Source of the DNA: Massilia sp. UBA2709
Lineage (GTDB): Bacteria > Pseudomonadota > Gammaproteobacteria > Burkholderiales > Burkholderiaceae_D
DNA length: 19,617 bases
Direction of reading: 5' to 3'
Assembly (NCBI GenBank): GCA_002354135.1
Contig: DEKZ01000080.1
Location: forward strand, 1 to 19,617
Shown here: in pieces, positions 1-7,237 of the stretch
Layout of the letters: each line of letters begins with the position of its first letter
Position numbering within the stretch: position 1 is the stretch's first letter
Position numbers and translations under genes: made by a program
The notes under the pieces: generated by a model
The model's input: only the letters and a program-made list of their open reading frames with translations
Told to the model about the DNA's origin: nothing
Databases searched by the model: none

Positions 1-503
1 GCGGTCGCGCTGCCGGTCGGCAGGCTCATCTGCGGCGCGCCGCCGCCTGCGGCCAGCTGCACGCTCGCTTCCTGCGGCGGATAGCACAGGCCGGCGTCGG
101 CGCAGCCCTGGCTGGTCGCGTTCAGGGTGAAAGGACCGTTGCCCTCGACCGGGATGCGGATCGTCACTGAACTCTTATAGGTCTCGACATCCTTCTGGAA
201 GGTCTCGTCGTACTTCACCTTGCCCGGCGGGATCTCGGGGGCGCCGAGTTTGGCGCCGCGCGCCGTAAAAGCGAAGCGTTCGCGGTACATGTAGTAACCC
301 GGAGCGATGTCGTAGGTGACCACGGCGGTGCGCTCGCCCTCCATGCGCGCCGAGAACTTGAAGGCGACGGCAGGGTCGAGGAAATCGTCGGCGGCGCGGC
401 TGGGCGCGGCCAGCAGGGCACAGAACAGGAACAGCAGCGACAACACGGCGAACAGGTGCGACGGGACCGCGGCCGCGACTGCGTGGATGCGAGAACGGGA
501 CAT
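1..503 (-). CDS. dsbD: Thiol:disulfide interchange protein DsbD, N-terminal part (partial at window edge)
   Basis: DsbD carries electrons from cytoplasmic thioredoxin across the inner membrane to periplasmic disulfide isomerases and cytochrome c maturation proteins. Only the first 167 residues are in the window; the transmembrane and C-terminal thioredoxin-like domains lie beyond the left edge. What is visible is a signal peptide with basic residues then a hydrophobic core (about residues 16-34), a likely cleavage near residues 36-38, and the periplasmic alpha domain. The domain shows FLDPAVAFKF (41-50), the GYYMYRERF motif (69-77) and QGCADAGLCYPP (132-143), where C134 and C140 match the redox pair of the N-terminal domain. 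The ATG at 503 is preceded by AAAGGA. The gene follows rplQ on the same strand but is separated from it by a terminator, so it probably has its own promoter, which I could not identify. Confidence 0.93.
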   Translation of the reverse strand, partial: MSRSRIHAVAAAVPSHLFAVLSLLFLFCALLAAPSRAADDFLDPAVAFKFSARMEGERTAVVTYDIAPGYYMYRERFAFTARGAKLGAPEIPPGKVKYDETFQKDVETYKSSVTIRIPVEGNGPFTLNATSQGCADAGLCYPPQEASVQLAAGGGAPQMSLPTGSAT

Positions 504-606
504 GACTTCCTTTGATTGAATACTGCGCAGCCGAATGGTACACCGCCTGCGTGCCGATGGGTAATCCCGCCCCTGTGCGCCCGGCAGGCGTCTGCAACAG
601 GCGAAA

Positions 607-633
607 AAAAACCAGGCGCGAGGCCTGGTTTTT
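607..633 (-). terminator. Intrinsic terminator after rplQ
   Basis: The stem ACCAGGC/GCCTGGT, with a short loop, is flanked by an A-run on one side and a T-run on the other. Read on the minus strand it ends in a run of eight T, the expected form for a Rho-independent terminator. It sits 17 bp after the rplQ stop codon and so closes the alpha operon. The symmetric A/T flanks mean it could also work in the other direction. Confidence 0.85.
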
Positions 634-649
634 CTGTCGCAAGGAGCGA

Positions 650-1045
650 TTACTCAGCGGTCGGAGCTTCTTCAGCCGAGGTCACTTCCGGACGGTCCAG
701 CAGTTCGACGTAGGCCATCGGCGCATTGTCGCCCACGCGGAAACCCATTTTCAGGATGCGCAGGTAGCCGCCGTTACGGTTGGCGTAACGCGGGCCCAGT
801 TCGGCGAACAGCTTCTGCACCATTTCGCGGTCGCGCAGGCGGGCGAATGCCAGGCGCTTGTTGGCCAAGGTGTCGGTCTTGCCCAGGGTCAGGATCGGCT
901 CGATGACGCGACGCAGTTCCTTGGCTTTCGGCACGGTGGTCTTGATGGCTTCATGACGCAGCAGCGAGACGGTCATGTTGCGCAGCATTGCCAGGCGGTG
1001 GGACGAGGTACGGTTCAGCTTACGGAGGCCGTGACGGTGACGCAT
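650..1045 (-). CDS. rplQ: 50S ribosomal protein bL17
   Basis: bL17 binds 23S rRNA of the large subunit near the peptide exit region. The 131-residue product starts with the family signature MRHRHGLRKLNRTSSHR and contains LRHEAIKTTVPKAKELRRVIEP (split here as LRHEAIKTT then VPKAKELRRV). Family length is about 120-130. The C-terminal tail (about residues 117-131) is Glu/Ala-rich, a common lineage-specific extension. The ATG at 1045 has AAGGAAG four bases upstream. It is the last gene of the alpha operon, 122 bp after rpoA, and is followed by an intrinsic terminator. The rpoA-rplQ gap holds a strong hairpin that could set the relative amounts of bL17 and RNA polymerase alpha. Confidence 0.98.
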   Translation of the reverse strand: MRHRHGLRKLNRTSSHRLAMLRNMTVSLLRHEAIKTTVPKAKELRRVIEPILTLGKTDTLANKRLAFARLRDREMVQKLFAELGPRYANRNGGYLRILKMGFRVGDNAPMAYVELLDRPEVTSAEEAPTAE

Positions 1046-1130
1046 GGTACTTCCTTTCGAGTGTATAAATTCCAGTTCTTCGATCGTTCATGCCAGGGCA
1101 TGACCGCGGACCGGTTCTAGGGGTTTAGAA

Positions 1131-1156
1131 CTGCCCGGACAACATTGTCCGGGCAG
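1131..1156 (-). other. Perfect 12-bp hairpin between rpoA and rplQ
   Basis: CTGCCCGGACAA and TTGTCCGGGCAG form a perfect inverted repeat separated by only two bases (in RNA, about 11 pairs with a four-base loop). It begins 11 bp after the rpoA stop codon. On the minus strand it is followed by TTCTAAACC, not a real T-run, so a full intrinsic terminator is unlikely. A partial attenuator or an mRNA 3'-end stabiliser or processing structure are alternatives. A smaller hairpin (CATGCC/GGCATG) lies at 1089-1102. Confidence 0.7.
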
Positions 1157-1167
1157 GTACAACTTTC

Positions 1168-2145
1168 TTACTTTTCCAGGCCGGCAGGCGGCCAGTTTTC
1201 CAACTTCATGCCCAGGGTCAAGCCGCGCGAAGCAAGGACTTCCTTGATTTCGTTGAGCGACTTGCGGCCCAGGTTCGGGGTCTTGAGCAGCTCGTTTTCC
1301 GAACGCTGGATCAGGTCGCCGATGTAGTAGATGTTCTCGGCCTTCAGGCAGTTTGCCGAACGGACCGTGAGTTCCAGATCGTCGACCGGACGCAGCAGGA
1401 TCGGATCGACCAGCGGAGCACGCGACGGTGCTTCTGCGGCCGCTTCCGTGCCTTCCAGCGCGGCGAAGACGTTCAGCTGGTCAACCAGGACGCGTGCCGA
1501 CTGGCGGATCGCTTCTTCCGGGGTGATGACGCCGTTGGTCTCGATGTTGATGATCAGCTTGTCGAGGTCGGTACGCTGTTCGACACGGGCCGATTCCACG
1601 GCGTACGAGACGCGGCGGACCGGCGAGAACGATGCGTCCAGGATGATGCGGCCGATCGTCTTGTTGGTGTCTTCCGACAGGCGGCGGACGTTACCCGGCA
1701 CGTAGCCACGGCCTTTTTCGACCTTGATCTGCATGTCCAGCTTGCCGCCTGCGGTCAGGTGAGCGATCACGTGATCCGGGTTGATCAGTTCCACATCATG
1801 CGGCAGGTCGATGTCCGATGCCAGGACTGCGCCTTCGCCTTCCTTCTTCAGGGTCAGGGTGACGGAGTCGCGGTTGTGCACCTTGAACACGACGCCCTTC
1901 AGGTTCAGCAGCAGGTCGACGACGTCTTCCTGCACGCCATCCAGCGACGAGTACTCGTGCACGACGCCGGCGATGGTGACTTCGGTCGGCGCGTAGCCGA
2001 TCATCGACGACAGCAGCACGCGGCGCAGCGCGTTGCCCAGCGTGTGGCCGTAGCCACGTTCGAACGGCTCCATCACGACTTTGGCGTGACCGGCGCCGAG
2101 CGCTTCGACATCGATGATACGTGGCTTCAACAAACTATTTTGCAT
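1168..2145 (-). CDS. rpoA: DNA-directed RNA polymerase subunit alpha
   Basis: The alpha subunit dimerises to start RNA polymerase assembly, and its C-terminal domain contacts promoter UP elements and activators. The 325-residue product is full length. The N-terminal domain (1 to about 230) carries the dimerisation motif GYGHTLGNALRRVLLSSM; an Ala/Glu-rich linker follows (about 232-247); the C-terminal domain (about 248-325) holds the helix-hairpin-helix region with VRSANCLKAENI and KTPNLGRKSLNEI. R262 corresponds to the DNA-binding arginine R265 of E. coli. The ATG at 2145 follows AAGGAC with good spacing. The gene lies 140 bp after rpsD, with a long hairpin in the gap. Confidence 0.99.
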   Translation of the reverse strand: MQNSLLKPRIIDVEALGAGHAKVVMEPFERGYGHTLGNALRRVLLSSMIGYAPTEVTIAGVVHEYSSLDGVQEDVVDLLLNLKGVVFKVHNRDSVTLTLKKEGEGAVLASDIDLPHDVELINPDHVIAHLTAGGKLDMQIKVEKGRGYVPGNVRRLSEDTNKTIGRIILDASFSPVRRVSYAVESARVEQRTDLDKLIINIETNGVITPEEAIRQSARVLVDQLNVFAALEGTEAAAEAPSRAPLVDPILLRPVDDLELTVRSANCLKAENIYYIGDLIQRSENELLKTPNLGRKSLNEIKEVLASRGLTLGMKLENWPPAGLEK

Positions 2146-2230
2146 GAAATGTCCTTTTCAATACCCTCGGCTCGTTACACCGATAAGGCTGATGGCATGT
2201 GATTACTGCTTTTGTTCTTAACTCGTAGAA

Positions 2231-2269
2231 GCAGATTCGCCCCCTCGCGCAGCGAGCGGGCGAATCTGC
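2231..2269 (-). other. Long 17-bp hairpin between rpsD and rpoA
   Basis: GCAGATTCGCCC pairs with GGGCGAATCTGC (12 bp). After one C/C mismatch, CTCGC pairs with GCGAG across a GCA loop. It lies 16 bp after the rpsD stop codon. On the minus strand it is followed by TTCTACGAG, with no T-run, so it does not look like a classic terminator. It could be a partial attenuator, a stabiliser of the upstream mRNA segment or an RNase III target. Confidence 0.75.
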
Positions 2270-2285
2270 CGATCCCGACTAACGA

Positions 2286-2909
2286 TTAACGCGAGTACAG
2301 TTCGACGATCAGTGCTTCGTTGACGTCGGCGGCGATCTCGTTACGCTCCGGGAACGAACGGAAGGTGCCTTCCATCTTCTTGGCGTCGACCGAGACCCAG
2401 CTCGGCATGCCGACTTGTTCAGCCAGCGACAGCGCTTCGATGATGCGGGTCTGCTTCTTGGCCTTTTCGCGCACGGCGATGACGTCGCCTGCCTTGACCT
2501 GGTACGAAGCGATGTTCACGACGTTACCGTTGACGGTGAAGGCCTTGTGGCTCACCAGCTGGCGCGCTTCGGCGCGGGTCGAGCCGAAGCCCATGCGGTA
2601 AGCGACGTTGTCCAGGCGGGCTTCCAGCAGCTTCAGCAGGGTCTCGCCGGTGTTGCCCTTGCGGCGCGATGCTTCTGCGAAGTAGCGGCGGAACTGGCGC
2701 TCCAGCACGCCGTACATACGCTTGACCTTCTGCTTTTCACGCAGCTGGTTGCCGTAGTCCGAGGTGCGAGCACCCGATTTCACGCCGTGCTGGCCTGGCT
2801 TGACGTCCAGTTTGCACTTCGAGTCGAGCGAGCGACGTGCGCTCTTCAGGAACAGGTCGGTGCCTTCACGGCGCGACAGTTTTGCTTTTGGTCCGATATA
2901 ACGTGCCAC
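2286..2909 (-). CDS. rpsD: 30S ribosomal protein uS4
   Basis: uS4 is a primary 16S rRNA-binding protein that starts small-subunit assembly; in E. coli it also represses translation of the alpha operon. The 207-residue product has the usual length (205-209). The N-terminus ARYIGPKAKLSRREGTDLF is typical, and the RNA-binding S4 domain covers about residues 97-160 (LLEARLDNVAYRMGFGSTRA, then VSHKAFTVNG). It has a single cysteine in the N-terminal region, so it is the zinc-free form. The start is GTG at 2909, chosen because it gives the conserved N-terminus and has AAAGGA six bases upstream. It is preceded by a 223-bp gap after rpsK, so expression may partly depend on a local promoter. Confidence 0.98.
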   Translation of the reverse strand: MARYIGPKAKLSRREGTDLFLKSARRSLDSKCKLDVKPGQHGVKSGARTSDYGNQLREKQKVKRMYGVLERQFRRYFAEASRRKGNTGETLLKLLEARLDNVAYRMGFGSTRAEARQLVSHKAFTVNGNVVNIASYQVKAGDVIAVREKAKKQTRIIEALSLAEQVGMPSWVSVDAKKMEGTFRSFPERNEIAADVNEALIVELYSR

Positions 2910-2944
2910 GTTGAATCCTTTGATGTATTAATCACGCCCCGGAG

Positions 2945-3125
2945 GCATCGCAAGCGATGCGGCAGGCGCTAGTCCGACCCAGTATTGAGCGGACGTGGCT
3001 GAAAGAACGCCCCGAACCGGGGTTCGAGGCGAGAATAGCCGGGCAGTATACCCGAAATTGGGCTACTGCACCGGCGTATTTGATACCGCGACGGGTATCT
3101 GCAACAAAGGGCGGGCGAACCCGCC
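2945..3125 (-). other. Hairpin-rich 223-bp gap between rpsK and rpsD
   Basis: The gap between rpsK and rpsD contains several short inverted repeats: GCATCGC/GCGATGC (2945-2960), CCCCG/CGGGG (near 3010-3021), GATACC/GGTATC (3082-3099) and GGCGGG/CCCGCC around a tetraloop (3110-3125). The last begins 7 bp after the rpsK stop and on the minus strand is followed by CTTTGTTG, a weak T-rich tract, so it may be a leaky terminator. A TATACT hexamer (minus strand, 3045-3050) could be the -10 of a promoter for rpsD-rpoA-rplQ, but I found no convincing -35. No open reading frame here looks like a gene. Confidence 0.5.
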
Positions 3126-3132
3126 GCTTGTC

Positions 3133-3543
3133 TTAGATACGACGACGCTTCGGCGGACGGCAGCCGTTGTGCGGAACCGGCGTCACGTCCTGGATCTCGG
3201 TGATCTTGATGCCCAGGTTGTTCAGCGCGCGCACAGCCGATTCACGGCCAGGGCCAGGGCCCTTGATGCGCACTTCCAGGTTCTTCACGCCGCTTTCCTG
3301 CGCGACCTTGCCGGCTGCTTCAGCAGCGACCTGTGCCGCGAACGGGGTCGATTTGCGCGAGCCCTTGAAGCCTGCGCCACCCGACGTCGCCCACGACAGG
3401 GCGTTGCCCTGGCGGTCGGTGATCGTGATGATGGTGTTGTTGAACGAAGCGTGGACGTGGGCGATGCCCTCAGCCACGTTCTTCTTGACTTTCTTGCGTG
3501 CGCGGGCTGCTGCCGCTGCTGCGCTGCTTTGTTGCTTAGCCAT
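3133..3543 (-). CDS. rpsK: 30S ribosomal protein uS11
   Basis: uS11 sits on the platform of the small subunit and helps shape the mRNA exit/E-site region. The 136-residue product matches the family through HASFNNTIITITDRQGNALSW, ASGGAGFKGSRKSTPFAAQ and the C-terminus PHNGCRPPKRRRI. It is slightly longer than the E. coli protein (129) because of an Ala-rich, then Lys/Arg-rich N-terminus (residues 2-21). The ATG at 3543 has AGGAA upstream. It lies 14 bp after rpsM and is followed by the structured 223-bp gap before rpsD. Confidence 0.98.
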   Translation of the reverse strand: MAKQQSSAAAAAARARKKVKKNVAEGIAHVHASFNNTIITITDRQGNALSWATSGGAGFKGSRKSTPFAAQVAAEAAGKVAQESGVKNLEVRIKGPGPGRESAVRALNNLGIKITEIQDVTPVPHNGCRPPKRRRI

Positions 3544-3557
3544 GGTCTATTCCTAGA

Positions 3558-3923
3558 TTATTTCTTCAGCGATTGAGCGGCCTTGCGCGGACCTTTGCGG
3601 GTACGTGCATTGGTACGGGTGCGCTGGCCGCGCACTGGCAGGCCCTTGCGGTGACGCATGCCGCGGTAGCAACCCAGGTCCATCAGACGCTTGATGTTCA
3701 TGGACAGTTCGCGGCGCAGATCGCCTTCCACGACAAACTTCGCAACTTCGTCGCGCAGCTTCTCGAGTTCGTTATCGTCGAGGTCCTTGACCTTCTTGTT
3801 GGTCGCGATACCGGTCGCAGCGCAGATCTTCTGCGAGCGCGGGCGGCCAATACCGTAGATCGCCGTCAGGCCGATAACAGTGTGCTGATGATTTGGGATG
3901 TTAACCCCTGCAATACGTGCCAT
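3558..3923 (-). CDS. rpsM: 30S ribosomal protein uS13
   Basis: uS13 is in the head of the small subunit and forms bridges to the large subunit and contacts P-site tRNA through its basic tail. The 121-residue product has the family start ARIAGVNIPNHQHTVIGLT, the helix-hairpin-helix segment IYGIGRPRSQKI and the tail RGQRTRTNARTRKGPRKAA. It is the first gene of the alpha-type block (rpsM-rpsK-rpsD-rpoA-rplQ), but only 12 bp separates it from rpmJ, so it is probably co-transcribed with the spc-type block. The ATG at 3923 follows AGAGGAA. Confidence 0.98.
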   Translation of the reverse strand: MARIAGVNIPNHQHTVIGLTAIYGIGRPRSQKICAATGIATNKKVKDLDDNELEKLRDEVAKFVVEGDLRRELSMNIKRLMDLGCYRGMRHRKGLPVRGQRTRTNARTRKGPRKAAQSLKK

Positions 3924-3935
3924 TCGTTATTCCTC

Positions 3936-4049
3936 TTAACCTTGACGCTGCTTGTGACGCGGCTCGACGCAGATCACGCGGACCACGCCCTTGCGCTTGA
4001 TGATCTTGCAGTTGCGGCAGATCCGCTTGACTGAAGCATTAACTTTCAT
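3936..4049 (-). CDS. rpmJ: 50S ribosomal protein bL36 (zinc-binding form)
   Basis: bL36 is the smallest large-subunit protein. I translated it directly: 37 residues beginning MKVNASVKRICRNCKIIKRK (first 20) and ending EPRHKQRQG. C11, C14, C27 and H32 form the zinc ribbon, so this is the zinc-containing (C+) paralogue. The length (37) is the standard one. The ATG at 4049 has AGGAAGAG upstream. It lies 32 bp after infA and 12 bp before rpsM, the usual place at the end of the spc-type block. Confidence 0.98.
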   Translation of the reverse strand: MKVNASVKRICRNCKIIKRKGVVRVICVEPRHKQRQG

Positions 4050-4081
4050 TTTGCACTCTCTTCCTGATAACTTGAATATTT

Positions 4082-4300
4082 TTACTTGGTGCGGAATACG
4101 ATGCGTGCCCGGGACAGGTCGTACGGGGTCAGTTCCACCGTTACCTTGTCGCCCGGGAGAATGCGGATGTAATTCATCCGCATTTTACCCGAGATATGCC
4201 CCAGGACCACATGCCCGTTTTCCAGCTTTACGCGAAATGTCGCATTTGGGAGATTCTCGAGAATCTCACCTTGCATTTGGATGACGTCGTCTTTTGCCAT
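4082..4300 (-). CDS. infA: Translation initiation factor IF-1
   Basis: IF-1 binds the A site of the small subunit during initiation and helps IF-2 and IF-3. The 72-residue product is exactly the usual length and is a single S1-like OB fold, recognised by MAKDDVIQMQGEILENLPNA, FRVKLENGHVVLGHISGKMR and the end LSRARIVFRTK. It lies between secY (20 bp upstream) and rpmJ (32 bp downstream), a common beta-proteobacterial arrangement. The Shine-Dalgarno signal is weak: GGGGAG is more than 10 bases from the ATG, so translation may rely partly on coupling with secY. Confidence 0.98.
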   Translation of the reverse strand: MAKDDVIQMQGEILENLPNATFRVKLENGHVVLGHISGKMRMNYIRILPGDKVTVELTPYDLSRARIVFRTK

Positions 4301-4320
4301 TCGGTCTATGTACTCCCCGC

Positions 4321-5655
4321 TTATCGCGTCGGAATCCCACCCTTGAAGTTCGCCTTGCGCAGCAGCGATTCATATTGCTGCGACATGACGTAGTTCTGCA
4401 CTTGTGCCATGAAGTCCATCGTCACCACCACGATGATCAGGAGCGACGTGCCGCCGAAATAGAAAGGAACTTTCCAGAACGACTGCAGGAACTCCGGCAC
4501 CAGGCACACCAGGGTGATATAGACTGCACCGGCCAGGGTCAGGCGCATCAGGATCTTGTCGATGTAGCGTGCGGTCTGCTCGCCCGGACGGATGCCCGGA
4601 ACAAACGCGCCGCTCTTCTTCAAGTTGTCCGCCGTTTCCTTGCTGTTGAATACCAGCGCGGTGTAGAAGAAGCAGAAGAACACAATCGCCACCGCATACA
4701 GCAACGCGTGGATCGGTTCACCGGTCGCCAGCGAGGCAGCCAGGTCCTTCAGGAACCCGACGAACGGGCTGCTGGAGTCCTTGCCTCGCGTGTACCAGTC
4801 AACGATCGTCGCCGGGAACAGGATGATCGAGGAGGCGAAGATCGGCGGGATCACGCCGGCCATGTTCAGCTTCAGGGGCAGGTGGCTGGTTTGGCCACCG
4901 TACACCTTGTTGCCGACTTGGCGCTTGGCGTAGTTCACGAGGATCTTGCGCTGTCCGCGTTCAACGAACACGACGGCATACGTAACCGCAACTACCAGGA
5001 TGACGATAATGATCGCGGCAATGCTGCTGATCGAACCGTTCGATACCAGGGTGAACAGGCCACCCAGTGCCGACGGCAGACCGGCTGCGATACCGGCGAA
5101 AATGATGATCGAAATGCCGTTGCCCAGGCCACGCTCGGTGATCTGCTCGCCCAGCCACATGAGGAACATGGTGCCGGTGAGCAGGGTCACGACCGTGACG
5201 AAGCGGAATGCCATGCCGGGGTCGAGCACGAGACCCGGCTGGGCCTCGAGCGCGACGGCGATGCCGAACGCCTGGAACAACGCCAGTGCCACCGTGCCGT
5301 AGCGGGTGTACTGGGTGATCTTGCGGCGCCCTGCTTCGCCTTCCTTCTTCAGCGTTTCCAGCTGCGGCACGACGATCGACGCCAGCTGCATGATGATCGA
5401 AGCCGAAATGTAGGGCATGATCCCGAGTGCGAACACGGTAAAGCGGGACAACGCACCACCCGAGAACATGTTGAACATGCCCAGGATGCCGCCTTCGTTC
5501 TGCTTGAACAGTGACGCCAGCGCTACCGGGTCGATCCCGGGGACCGGGATGTGAGCACCGATGCGGTACACGACCAATGCGCCAAGCAAAAACCACAGCC
5601 GACCCCAGGGGAAGCCGGCGGCGGCGCTTTTACCAAGTTGTGAATTAGTCGCCAA
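4321..5655 (-). CDS. secY: Preprotein translocase subunit SecY
   Basis: SecY is the channel of the Sec translocon in the inner membrane. The 444-residue product has the usual length and about ten hydrophobic helices, the first near residues 18-35 (LWFLLGALVVYRIGAHIPVPG, written here as two parts: LWFLLGALVV and YRIGAHIPVPG). The family features GGALSRFTVFALGIMPYISA, LGEQITERGLGNGISI and the C-terminal segment GTSLLIIVVVTMDFMAQ are present. The start is TTG at 5655: it gives the expected N-terminus (ATNSQLGKS) and has CGGAG six bases upstream, and no ATG lies nearby in frame. It is 28 bp after rplO, the standard spc-operon position. Confidence 0.98.
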   Translation of the reverse strand: MATNSQLGKSAAAGFPWGRLWFLLGALVVYRIGAHIPVPGIDPVALASLFKQNEGGILGMFNMFSGGALSRFTVFALGIMPYISASIIMQLASIVVPQLETLKKEGEAGRRKITQYTRYGTVALALFQAFGIAVALEAQPGLVLDPGMAFRFVTVVTLLTGTMFLMWLGEQITERGLGNGISIIIFAGIAAGLPSALGGLFTLVSNGSISSIAAIIIVILVVAVTYAVVFVERGQRKILVNYAKRQVGNKVYGGQTSHLPLKLNMAGVIPPIFASSIILFPATIVDWYTRGKDSSSPFVGFLKDLAASLATGEPIHALLYAVAIVFFCFFYTALVFNSKETADNLKKSGAFVPGIRPGEQTARYIDKILMRLTLAGAVYITLVCLVPEFLQSFWKVPFYFGGTSLLIIVVVTMDFMAQVQNYVMSQQYESLLRKANFKGGIPTR

Positions 5656-5683
5656 TTTTTGCTCCGATCAGGCAGCGGCCGCT

Positions 5684-6115
5684 TTAGGCGACCGAACCGC
5701 CAGCTGCTTCGATGGCCGCTTTCGCGCCCGCGGTCGCCTTCAGGCCCTTGAGGTTCACCGCTTTGGTGATCTCGCCCGACAGGATGACGCGCACGTCGCG
5801 TGCCACCACCGGCAGGATGCCTGCTTGCTTCAGCACCAGGATGTCGACATCGCCGACGGCCAGGGCGTTCAGGTCCGACAGACGGACTTCAGCCTTGAAG
5901 GTGGCGTTGAGCGACTTGAAGCCGCGCTTCGGCAGACGACGCTGCAGAGGCATCTGGCCGCCTTCGAAGCCGACTTTGTGGAAGCCGCCCGAACGCGATT
6001 TCTGACCCTTGTGACCGCGACCGGCGGTCTTGCCCAGGCCGGAGCCGATACCGCGGCCGACGCGACGCTTTGCGTGCTTGGCGCCGTCAGCAGGTTGAAT
6101 GGTATTGAGTTCCAT
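5684..6115 (-). CDS. rplO: 50S ribosomal protein uL15
   Basis: uL15 is a late-assembling large-subunit protein with a long basic extension that threads into 23S rRNA. The 143-residue product has the expected N-terminus MELNTIQPADGAKHAKRRVG, the Gly/Arg/Lys-rich stretch RGIGSGLGKTAGRGHKGQKS and GFEGGQMPLQRRLPKRGF. The ATG at 6115 has GGAG six bases upstream. It lies 26 bp after rpmD and 28 bp before secY, as in other spc operons. Confidence 0.98.
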   Translation of the reverse strand: MELNTIQPADGAKHAKRRVGRGIGSGLGKTAGRGHKGQKSRSGGFHKVGFEGGQMPLQRRLPKRGFKSLNATFKAEVRLSDLNALAVGDVDILVLKQAGILPVVARDVRVILSGEITKAVNLKGLKATAGAKAAIEAAGGSVA

Positions 6116-6141
6116 TGATTTCTCCGTACGTAAGCTGTCGC

Positions 6142-6321
6142 TTACGAGACAACTTTAACGAGGTACGCGACTTTGTTGATCATGCCACGCACGGATGGGG
6201 TGTCCTGCAGCTCGGAGACCGAGTTGACACGACGCAGACCCAGGCCGCGCACGGTGGCACGGTGATCCTGACGGGTACCGATCAGGCCCTTGACGAGCTT
6301 GACTTTGACAGTGTTTGCCAT
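6142..6321 (-). CDS. rpmD: 50S ribosomal protein uL30
   Basis: uL30 is a small large-subunit protein. I translated it directly: 59 residues, starting MANTVKVKLVKGLIGTRQDH (first 20) and containing VRGLGLRRVNSV and DTPSVRGMINKVAYLVKVV. This is the usual bacterial length (58-61). The ATG at 6321 follows AAGGGGAAC. It lies between rpsE (11 bp upstream) and rplO (26 bp downstream), its standard place. Confidence 0.98.
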   Translation of the reverse strand: MANTVKVKLVKGLIGTRQDHRATVRGLGLRRVNSVSELQDTPSVRGMINKVAYLVKVVS

Positions 6322-6332
6322 GTTTGTTCCCC

Positions 6333-6851
6333 TTAACCCAGGATGTCTTCAACCGACTTGCCGCGCTTGGCAGCGATGTCAGCCGGAGTGCTCATTTTTG
6401 CCAGACCGTCGAGGGTCGCGCGAACCAGGTTGTACGGGTTCGACGAACCGGTCGACTTGGCGACCACGTCGGTCACGCCCATCACCTCGAAGATAGCGCG
6501 CATTGCGCCACCAGCGATCACGCCGGTACCCGGCTTGGCCGGCGACATCATGACGCGCGATGCGCCGTGACGACCGGTAACGGTGTGGTGCAGCGTACCG
6601 TTCTTGAGGGGCACCTTGATCAGGTTGCGGCGGGCTTCTTCCATCGCTTTTTGCACGCCGACAGGAACTTCCTTCGACTTGCCCTTGCCCATGCCGATGC
6701 GGCCATCGCCGTCACCGACAACGGTCAGCGCTGCAAAACCCATGATACGACCACCCTTCACCACCTTGGTGACGCGGTTGATCGCGATCATTTTTTCGCG
6801 CATGCCATCATCCGGCTTGTCGCTTGCCATTTTCGCTTGCATTTTTGCCAT
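6333..6851 (-). CDS. rpsE: 30S ribosomal protein uS5
   Basis: uS5 lies at the mRNA entry side of the small subunit and contributes to decoding accuracy and helicase activity. The 172-residue product contains the N-terminal double-stranded-RNA-binding-like domain (VTKVVKGGRIMGFAALTVVG) and the C-terminal domain (GTGVIAGGAMRAIFEVMGV, then SSNPYNLVRATLDGL). The end AAKRGKSVEDILG is typical. The ATG at 6851 has AAGGAAG upstream. It lies 12 bp after rplR. Confidence 0.98.
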   Translation of the reverse strand: MAKMQAKMASDKPDDGMREKMIAINRVTKVVKGGRIMGFAALTVVGDGDGRIGMGKGKSKEVPVGVQKAMEEARRNLIKVPLKNGTLHHTVTGRHGASRVMMSPAKPGTGVIAGGAMRAIFEVMGVTDVVAKSTGSSNPYNLVRATLDGLAKMSTPADIAAKRGKSVEDILG

Positions 6852-6863
6852 GACGATTCTTCC

Positions 6864-7226
6864 TTAGAACTTCAGACCGGCTTCACGCGCGGCATCTGCC
6901 AGCGCCTTCACACGGCCGTGGTAACGGAAACCCGAACGGTCGAACGCGACTTCGGTGATCCCTGCTTTCAGTGCTTTTTCTGCGACGCGCTTGCCAACCA
7001 GGGCAGCAGCGGCGGCGTTACCGCCTGCACCGCTCTTGCCGCCCAGCTCAGCGCGCACTTCTGCTTCCAGCGTCGAAGCCGAAACCAGGACCTTCGCATC
7101 CGGGCTGATCAGGTTCGCATAGATGTGCAGGTTGGTGCGGTGAATCGACAGGCGATTCACGCCCAGCTGGGCGATCTTGATGCGGGTTTGGCGTCCGCGA
7201 CGCAGACGCGATTGTTTCTTGTCCAT
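6864..7226 (-). CDS. rplR: 50S ribosomal protein uL18
   Basis: uL18 binds 5S rRNA and, with uL5, anchors it in the central protuberance. The 120-residue product has the usual length, a basic N-terminus (MDKKQSRLRRGRQTRIK) and the conserved end AFDRSGFRYHGRVKALADAA followed by REAGLKF. The segment LSIHRTNLHIYANLI is the family core. The ATG at 7226 has GGAG five bases upstream; the gene is 11 bp after rplF. Confidence 0.98.
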   Translation of the reverse strand: MDKKQSRLRRGRQTRIKIAQLGVNRLSIHRTNLHIYANLISPDAKVLVSASTLEAEVRAELGGKSGAGGNAAAAALVGKRVAEKALKAGITEVAFDRSGFRYHGRVKALADAAREAGLKF

Positions 7227-7237
7227 GTCAGCTCCGA

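Noticed and set aside
504..606. Promoter for dsbD
   Set aside because: The best candidate (TACCAT with a poor -35) is too weak to report as a feature, although a promoter is expected here because a terminator lies upstream.
4294..5514. Long open frame on the plus strand (406 codons) opposite secY
   Set aside because: It is antisense to a clearly recognised secY; its His/Asp/Arg/Gln-rich composition is typical of the shadow of a GC-rich coding frame, with no family resemblance.
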